From contig OY987273.1 in NCBI GenBank assembly GCA_963920665.1, positions 5,210,501-5,274,500 on the forward strand: a stretch of DNA of 64,000 bases. The letters run 5' to 3'. The notes under the pieces are model-generated. The model did not search any database, was not told the origin of the DNA, and saw only the letters and a list, made by a program, of their open reading frames with translations. The position numbers and the translations under genes were made by a program. This DNA is from Straminergon stramineum (lineage: Eukaryota > Streptophyta > Bryopsida > Hypnales > Calliergonaceae). Every line of letters starts with the position of its first letter. Position 1 is the stretch's first letter. Shown piece by piece: positions 57,815 through 64,000 of this stretch.

Positions 57815-58865
57815 AGTAGAGTATGGTATTCTAGTCATCTTATGTTTGTTTTATTGTATGGTTCACTCATTGTAATGTACATAGACGGTAGAGTGCAGCA
57901 AATATAGCACAATGCTCTCGACGAGTTGTAATCACCTTTTTTGTGATTTTGATAGAAATACATTGTATTTTTATATTTTAATAAAGCGATATTTATGTCA
58001 TGTAATTTGTAGGATTTAATACCATTGATGCATGACTATGGGTTAATGGATATTTGTGAAAATGGAAAATGCATTGGACCACTTTCTACAATTTTCTCAT
58101 TCCAATCATTCAATTTGAATAGGTGAATTGCAAATGCAAAGGATGTCCCAAATATACAATAGAGGTTTGCAAAATAGCGAGAACCACCATTTTAGTTCCA
58201 TTTGCTATTAGAAATTGAATTGTAAAACCTAGAAGTTCGAAGGCTTTTTTCCATCGAAGACCATTTAGTAATTTAGAATTGCCATTTCAATTACAAAGAA
58301 CTAGAAAATGTAGGAACAATGTTTTTGGCATGTCGGATTGTACGATTTTGTACTACAACAATTTAAGAATGTGTAGAAGTAATTTCAAAAACTTAGCCCA
58401 CATAGATTATAAGATATTTGCATTCAAGGTGACTTAAACAAATTATTTACAATTTGCTTGACTAGATTTTTGGCTTCTAATTATTGAAACAATAAATATT
58501 TCCACTTGTGAGTACGATTTTATAATTTTGTATGTTGAAGAATTTAGATGAGAGCATGAGAACGCAAGAAGAAAAATTCAACCAAAAGATGTTTAGTTTC
58601 TATTCATAAGAGAATTGATAAGTTCAGTATATTCAAGATAGAAATTAGAACATGAATAATTTTAAGATAAAATTATGTAAACACGAGAATCTCAACGGTG
58701 AGAGTATTTCAACAAGCAAACCTAATCAGCTATCCTTCTATAATTTTTTTTCATTTCCATGATAGTTGATTTACTTGATTCTTACTTTTGTTTGAAATTG
58801 AAATGTTGAATATGATACCTATGTTTGGCCTTAGAGATGTTCAAGAGAAATTAAAATCTCCGATC
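57815..58865. other. AT-rich spacer between the second ORF1-like gene and the GC-rich array
   Basis: No gene or clear repeat. An AATAAAG word near 57979 could serve as a polyadenylation signal for the preceding gene, but this is weak. Confidence 0.5.
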
Positions 58866-59335
58866 ATGCGGACAGTCTTTTGTCCGCCTTGTTTTGTCCG
58901 TCTACCATTACCAGACGAGCTACTATATCCACTCCATCCACACCGTCCGATCCTGTAGACAGTCTGCTGTCCGTCCAACCGGACAAGCTGGCGACATCCA
59001 TGCCAAGCCGGCCGTCGGATCTGGTAGACGTCGATCGGCCTCTTAATTGGCCATCTGGCTCAAGGCAGACGGATGACCGTCCACACGATCGGACGGCCGG
59101 GTTGAGGCGGTTGGAATGCTGTCCGCACGATCAAACGGCCTCGATGAGGTGGACGGAAGACTGTCCACACAATTGGACGGCCAAGACAAGGCAGACGGCC
59201 ACCTTGAGGTGATTAGAATGCGCCCGGATGATCAAACGGCCGCGATGAGGCGGATGGAAGGCCGTCCGCACGATCGGATGGCCATGAGGAGGCGGACGTG
59301 GACGAGCCATCTGCCACCTATAAGAGGGGCGGACG
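58866..59335. repeat. GC-rich array with 42-bp tandem units upstream of the kinase-like gene
   Basis: From about 59087 the unit CGATCGGACGGCC plus GAGGCGGACGGAATGCTGTC repeats with GATC-type anchors at 59087, 59129, 59171, 59230 and 59272. Steps are 42 bp, apart from one 59-bp step carrying extra bases. Upstream (58866-59080) are looser CCGTCC and GGACGG words. It is CpG-rich. This array occupies the same position relative to the kinase-like gene as the 49430-49690 array does to the hAT transposase. Confidence 0.85.
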
Positions 59336-59527
59336 ACCCATCAGCAATCACTTTTACCTTGCCCTTTGCCTTTTGCAAGTGTGGAGTGGAGAGCTTGGTG
59401 CTTCATTCTCCATTGGCTCCTCTCCTCAGGAAGGCGGAAGTCTTATTTGGGGGCCCCATTATTGCTATTTTTTGTAGTGAACTTCTAAGTTTTAATTACA
59501 AATTTTTGGTACTTAAAATTTATCACG

Positions 59528-61039
59528 ATGCTAAGATTTAAGAAGGCAGCAAAAGAAAAACAAGTGGTATAAGAGAAGGTGGCAGCTAAGGAAATTCCAT
59601 CCAATGCATGCAAAGCATTCCTGACCGAATGCATTGCAAAATTCTATAAATTGGAAACCACTGTGTCTCTTGACACAAAATATGTAAGATATGGAGACGA
59701 GTATCCACAAAATTTCAAGGCAGACATGATGCAGAGAATGTTGGATGCCTTGAACGTTCCGCAATGGCAACATGAGACGAAGAAGAGGGGCTTCAACAAA
59801 TGTTTGGAGAACAAGGTGCATGATGCATTGTGGAATGTTGATGTGGTTCTCGCAAAATATGGAAAACAATACCATGCAAATGATGAAGCCTTTGAGCAAA
59901 TAATTCTCAAAGCTCAATTGTTTATTGGGCGTTGCACCCCATATGCGAAGAGGCGTAATAGACGAGGGTCATTGGGTTGGTGGACTAGCGATGAGGGACT
60001 TGCTGAATTGGATAGGGGTAGACGTCATCTTATAGCGCTTTCGAACACCGCACGAGTGATTCCCCAAGATGGCTTAATCATGAGGGGAGGATATGCAACA
60101 ATTCGGAGGGTGAGAATTGAAGGATGTCCAGAGATAGCTCCATCTTGGGAGTTCATAGCAAAGATATCCAACCACCACGCTACGCAACCTTAGCTTGCAA
60201 AGTTGGAACATCAAAATGAATCAATGGCAGTGAGGATTCCACATTCAGGAGTTATACGATTTGTTGTAGTTCATGCAAGAACGAATGAAGGGTACTCGTA
60301 TTGGTGGAATGGGGAAACACTTCGGCAAATGTTGAACCTGGATAACAATTATCCAGATAACATATATGTTTGGTTACAGTATTCGAATCCAACAAAGTTA
60401 GATGTGACTAAAGCTTTTCATCTCGCTTGATTTCGGAAGAAGCACACCAAGCTTGCTTAGGCATTGGTGCATATCATGAATGCAGTACATGTTACTGGAC
60501 ATCTACACAATGATATTTCTCTAGACAACATCATGTTTCATTTTCCTGATGATGAATCACGTGTTTACATTGGCATTTGCAATTGGGGCATGACTACTGT
60601 AGCTACCAAACCAATGAAATCCTTGTATACATTCACATTTGCAAGTGAAATGAACGAAGCTTTAACAAGGAGGTGGTGGGTGGATCCAAGCATTGCATAT
60701 TTGCATAGAAGAGATGCAAATATGGAAATCATTCTACATTTATTATGTGCATCGGAGGGATATAGGATTGGTAAAATAGCTCAAAGGATCAATAAACAAT
60801 GCTTGTCAGAGAACTACAACAAATTGCAATGGGAAACAAATGCAATGGCCATGTTTAGCCACCACCAATTGGGAATTGTTTTCACCAATACTTGGACTGG
60901 CTTTGTCAAAGAGGTGATGGTCATCAGTGTGGTTTGGCCCATATCATCAATCAGTTCACTGGCCAATTCAATTGGCCTATGCCAAATGAACACTTCCGAC
61001 ATTCATATTAGTAATATAGTGCAAGAGTGCACTATATAG
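59528..61039 (+). pseudogene. Protein-kinase-like gene carried by the 18-kb element
   Basis: One uninterrupted frame of 504 codons from ATG 59528 to TAG 61037-61039, broken only by stops at 59570, 60191, 60428 and 60458. Kinase-fold landmarks in order: glycine-rich-loop-like RGGYATIRRVR (residues 186-196), a beta-3-like FIAKI with Lys212, a hinge-like region (IRFVVVHARTNEGYSYWWNG, LRQML), the catalytic loop LHNDISLDNIM with Asp329 and Asn334, and IGICNWGM where a DFG-type Asp would be expected but Asn352 stands. About 190 N-terminal residues precede the kinase-like region and are not recognised. The order and spacing of motifs argue for a protein-kinase-like fold of an unusual, divergent family; the Asn352 change could be decay or could mean a pseudokinase. 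It follows a GC-rich array and the second ORF1-like gene. The alternative is a non-kinase protein with chance motifs, which I think less likely. Confidence 0.7.
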
Positions 61040-62265
61040 ATTTTTAGAAATATTTGATAAATGTAGAACTTTGGATTTATGTATGTAGATTGCTTAGTAT
61101 ATATGTACCCCTAGAGCATGTCAATATATGTGAAATTAGACATACATTTAGAATTTTTCAATGTATTTGAATTGTTTTTGAATGAATATCAATTTTTGAC
61201 AAATCAAAAATATCTCTTATTTGAGTGCAAAGTGCAATATTTCTTCTTGAATGTAGATGGATATTTAGTTGACAAGCTTGTATGACAAATTGCATGAGGT
61301 ATGATGTGTGGGTGCAAAGTTTATGAGCTTATTCAATTTAATTTGGAATAAGTCTTGGAAGAAGACCATTTCATTTATGATATGGAATTACTTGGACCTT
61401 CTTAGAAGTTGTGTTCCAACGATTTCATTGATATTTAAATTATCATGACAACTCGTTAAAGCAATTGTGGTTTTATTGTTTTAGTGTCTATACTTATAAT
61501 GTATCAACTATGAAGAGACGTAATTAGTAAATTCATCACAAATTTACAATGAAGGAATTTAAAGTAATTTACAGAAATGATTTGTTTGAAAAAGGAAGTT
61601 GTATCTTATTCACTTGAAATCTTTGGAAGCAAACATGAAGCATGTGACTGTATTTTTGTTGGCATGTAATTTTGAGATTAAATTGTCCTATGGGTTTTTT
61701 TTAAGAGAACTTTCCAATAGCAAATGATTTTATCAATTCAAACAAAATTCTAACTTGATCCATGAAGTGAAATCGAAAAACAAAGAGAGTGATTCAATTT
61801 TAGTGTTTTTTCAAAAAGTTTTAGGACTTTACGGCACTTGGATTTTTAGAAGCCTTTGGGTTCAAAATTTAGACCCTCAATTTTTTTTTTCATTGCATTG
61901 TTTTCATAAAATGAACAAAGGAAAATAGGAAATTAAGCTCTAAATGCATGGGTCACAAAATGTATGTGTGTCCAATATTATCCTAAACCCTAAACCATAA
62001 TAAATTTGTTATTTTGGGTACCAGTTCTTTGTATATTTATTAAAAAAATCCTTGGAAATTCTATTGTAGCACTCGAAAATGAATTACGGAAATAATTGGA
62101 AATGACTTTTTTCTTTATAAATTTGTACAATGCAATGTTCTTTTTCTTCATTGCTAAGGACTCTTAGAAATGAGCATGAAATGTACCAAATTTCAAAAAC
62201 AAAATTACATTAGAAATTCTTTTAGAATAAGAAAATAAAGATAGAGACTAAATTTGGGAAGGCTT
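61040..62265. other. AT-rich 3' spacer of the kinase half
   Basis: No gene recognised. A short CCTAAACCCTAAACC patch near 61981 is telomere-like but too short to call. The layout matches the AT-rich 3' region after the hAT gene in the other half. Confidence 0.5.
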
Positions 62266-62602
62266 AAGCGAAAGGGCAGACGGGTTGGTGGATGGGCTCT
62301 AGAGACCACGAACGGCAGTGCGGACGGGGTTGCGGATAGGCTCTAGAGACCGCGGACGGGGGCGCGGATGGGTAGATGGGATGGCGGATGGGGTTCAAAG
62401 ACCGCGGATGACGGCACAGACGGGCTCCGGAAATCGTGGATGATGGTGCAGACGAGGTCACGGACGAGTGGACAAGGTAAAAGAAATTACCCCAAGGTAA
62501 AAACTTGATTCGCAAATGTCACAAGACGTCTAGGGGGGTCGAGTCCACGGACATCTGAAGTCCGGACACTAGGGGCTACGTCCGGTCGCCCTGTCAACCT
62601 TG
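62266..62602. repeat. Right GC-rich subterminal array and terminal inverted repeat
   Basis: Repeated units include GGGCTCTAGAGACCACG (62294), GGCTCTAGAGACCGCG (62339), GGGGTTCAAAGACCGCG (62391) and GGGCTCCGGAAATCGTG (62425), separated by GCGGACGGGG-like words. The end reads GTCCGGTCGCCCTGTCAACC followed by TTG at 62602, directly followed by the target duplication AACTAAGC. Confidence 0.85.
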
Positions 62603-62610
62603 AACTAAGC

Positions 62611-64000
62611 AAATGCCATGCATTAATCAAAGTATCTGTGTCTATGCACTAAGTATATAAGAGCAAAAGTATTTGATAAAGGCACTATTTAAAAGGATCT
62701 TTGCATTTGAAAAAGGCATTATGTTTTCATAGTCTATATCCTTGTAAGAACATTCAAACAACCATCTTTTAATTTCAATGCAACCATGTGTATTACGGTG
62801 AGCCTCAATTTTCATATGAATAATTTTGTAACTTCTAAACGGCCCTATAGAGACCCTTTATAAATATAGCTTATATGACATTGCAAAGAATCTTTCTAAG
62901 AAAGAGACAAACTTCAATACATGATATATGTGAGTGTTTTATATATCTACATCCTTGAGATAAAGCAAACACAACTACATTTTTTGTTGTTGAGCTGCAA
63001 ATCCTAAGTTGGATATTTAAATAATGTTTAATGGGCATTCTAAGCAATGAGCAATTTTATTCTAATGAGAAACTATAAGTGACTCACATCTAAACTAAAA
63101 CACACACAAACTATAAAAGTTAGAGGTTTTAAATGGTTTTAGCCTGTCTAGGCCAAAACTCTAGACCTCCAAATTTAAGTTGAGAAATTAAAAAATTTGT
63201 TAGCTTAAGTTGTAGAACATTGCATGCCTATTTTAAAATCGTAAAGATATTTATAATGAAATATTTTTAGTAGAAAAAATAGATAGATGAAGGTTTGTCT
63301 CTAATTCATCCTTCAAGATTTCATCCAACATTTTCTTTTAGCCTATAAATCTAATTTTATTTATACTTTCAAAATTAGATTCTAAATGTCACTAAATTTC
63401 AATTTTCCTTTTTTGACTTGAATTGGATGAACTTTGGTATTTTTTTTCCAAAACTCACGCTATAGATTATCTAATTTCATCATACTCTATCTTCCATAAT
63501 TTTCATCTATTTTTTTAAGTATGATATGTTATTGAAACCCTCCACAAATTATCTAAGTGATTTTGAATTCAAAATTGGATTTAATAAATTCTTAGAGGTT
63601 TGACTTAAACCTCAAATTTTGCAACGCAACTATAGTTTCTACAAAAAAAGAAAAAACTAAGTACCAAATTTAAGGACATGCCTTGGTATCTGTTTCTATA
63701 ACATCCCCATTCTCCAACAAGTATATTGTAATTATATCATGAGGTCTACTTTAATCCATTTTTATTGTGCTGTTTGTGTTTTTGTATACAACTTAAATAA
63801 CAACTTTTACAATAAGGAATATAAATTGGATATATGATCTAATTCTTTTCTTTCAAACTATTTCTTTCTACTTCCCCCTCTTGACTTTCTCCAAATTATT
63901 TTCAATATTTATTTTATTTTATTTTATTTTATTGGAATAGTTTAGAATTGCAATCTTTGATTCCTATTCCTATTAATTAATTTTTAATTACTCTAGGAAT
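62611..64000. other. AT-rich flank beyond the 18-kb element
   Basis: No gene recognised. A plain (ATTTT)n microsatellite lies near 63907-63934. The rest is AT-rich single-copy-looking sequence without terminal structures. Confidence 0.6.
63907..63934. repeat. (ATTTT)n microsatellite
   Basis: Five or so consecutive ATTTT units on the plus strand. Confidence 0.85.

Larger units (their letters stand above)
44592..62610. mobile_element. 18,003-bp composite hAT-type element with 8-bp target duplication
   Basis: The element spans 44600-62602. Its left end is CAAGGTTGATGAAAGTGAGC and its right end, read inward, is CAAGGTTGACAGGGCGACCG. The 8 bases outside are identical on both sides: AACTAAGC at 44592-44599 and 62603-62610. 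A TCAACCTTG end also closes copy 2 at 37887, independently marking the terminus. Contents: hAT transposase and RING-type ORF1 on the minus strand, then a second ORF1-like gene and a protein-kinase-like gene on the plus strand. GC-rich arrays lie at both ends, between each gene pair and on both sides of a central AT-rich spacer. All four genes are broken. The 8-bp duplication and ends fit the hAT superfamily; the size and gene content are unusual. Confidence 0.85.

Noticed and set aside
59570..60460. Stops in the kinase-like ORF as proof of cytosine deamination
   Set aside because: Every stop codon is one C-to-T change from CAA, CAG or CGA, so this is uninformative without an intact relative for comparison.

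Overview
The window looks like a transposon-filled intergenic tract from a large plant nuclear genome. The evidence is the plant-type hAT (DUF659/BED) transposase remnants, several small terminal-inverted-repeat elements, long AT-rich stretches and the absence of any clean host gene. A gymnosperm such as a conifer is my best guess, but that is inference. I see no intact protein-coding gene. Every long coding region is a transposon gene broken by stops or frameshifts, and I see no rRNA, tRNA gene or CRISPR array.

Layout. 1-5.3 kb is AT-rich with one 26-bp tandem repeat. 5.3-9.7 kb holds 'element A': dispersed 19-bp palindromes, then a decayed gene of the DUF7869 type (motif GHTHEDID). 10.2-15.7 kb holds a 363-bp hAT-type MITE, the 3' end of an accessory gene (here 'ORF1') and hAT transposase copy 1. 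15.7-21.3 kb has nothing I can name. 21.4-22.8 kb has dispersed GATGTC/GACATC repeats. 23.1-29.0 kb is 'element B': array - unknown gene - array - DUF7869-type gene - array, in which every array is built on one palindrome, ATCGGGAGATCTCCCGAT. 29.3-37.9 kb is ORF1 plus hAT transposase copy 2, interrupted by three small MITEs whose empty sites can be read from the paralogous copies. 38.6-41.9 kb is a GC-richer island with TCCGGA palindromes and a decayed gene of about 640 codons. 42.4-44.5 kb carries ATGACTC...GAGTCAT palindromes and a polypurine tract.

The most striking object is at 44,592-62,610. It is an apparent 18,003-bp hAT-type element with inverted CAAGGTTGA ends and a perfect 8-bp target duplication (AACTAAGC). 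It carries two divergent gene pairs: hAT transposase plus RING-type ORF1 on the minus strand, and a second ORF1-like gene plus a protein-kinase-like gene on the plus strand. Both ORF1 proteins share the same N-terminal domain (CKKYVKM ... KHFV). Each half has the plan GC-rich array - ORF1 - GC-rich array - second gene - GC-rich array. This reads as two element halves joined head to head and mobilised as one unit. I know of no described plant hAT element with this gene content, but no database search was possible.

How the genes may work together (inference): the transposase would cut at the TIRs, the GC-rich arrays would be subterminal binding sites, ORF1 (zinc-binding N-terminus, coiled coil, RING, basic tail) would be an accessory DNA-binding or ubiquitin-related factor, and the kinase-like protein would be captured cargo or a regulator. 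All copies here are decayed, so these are relics of the system.
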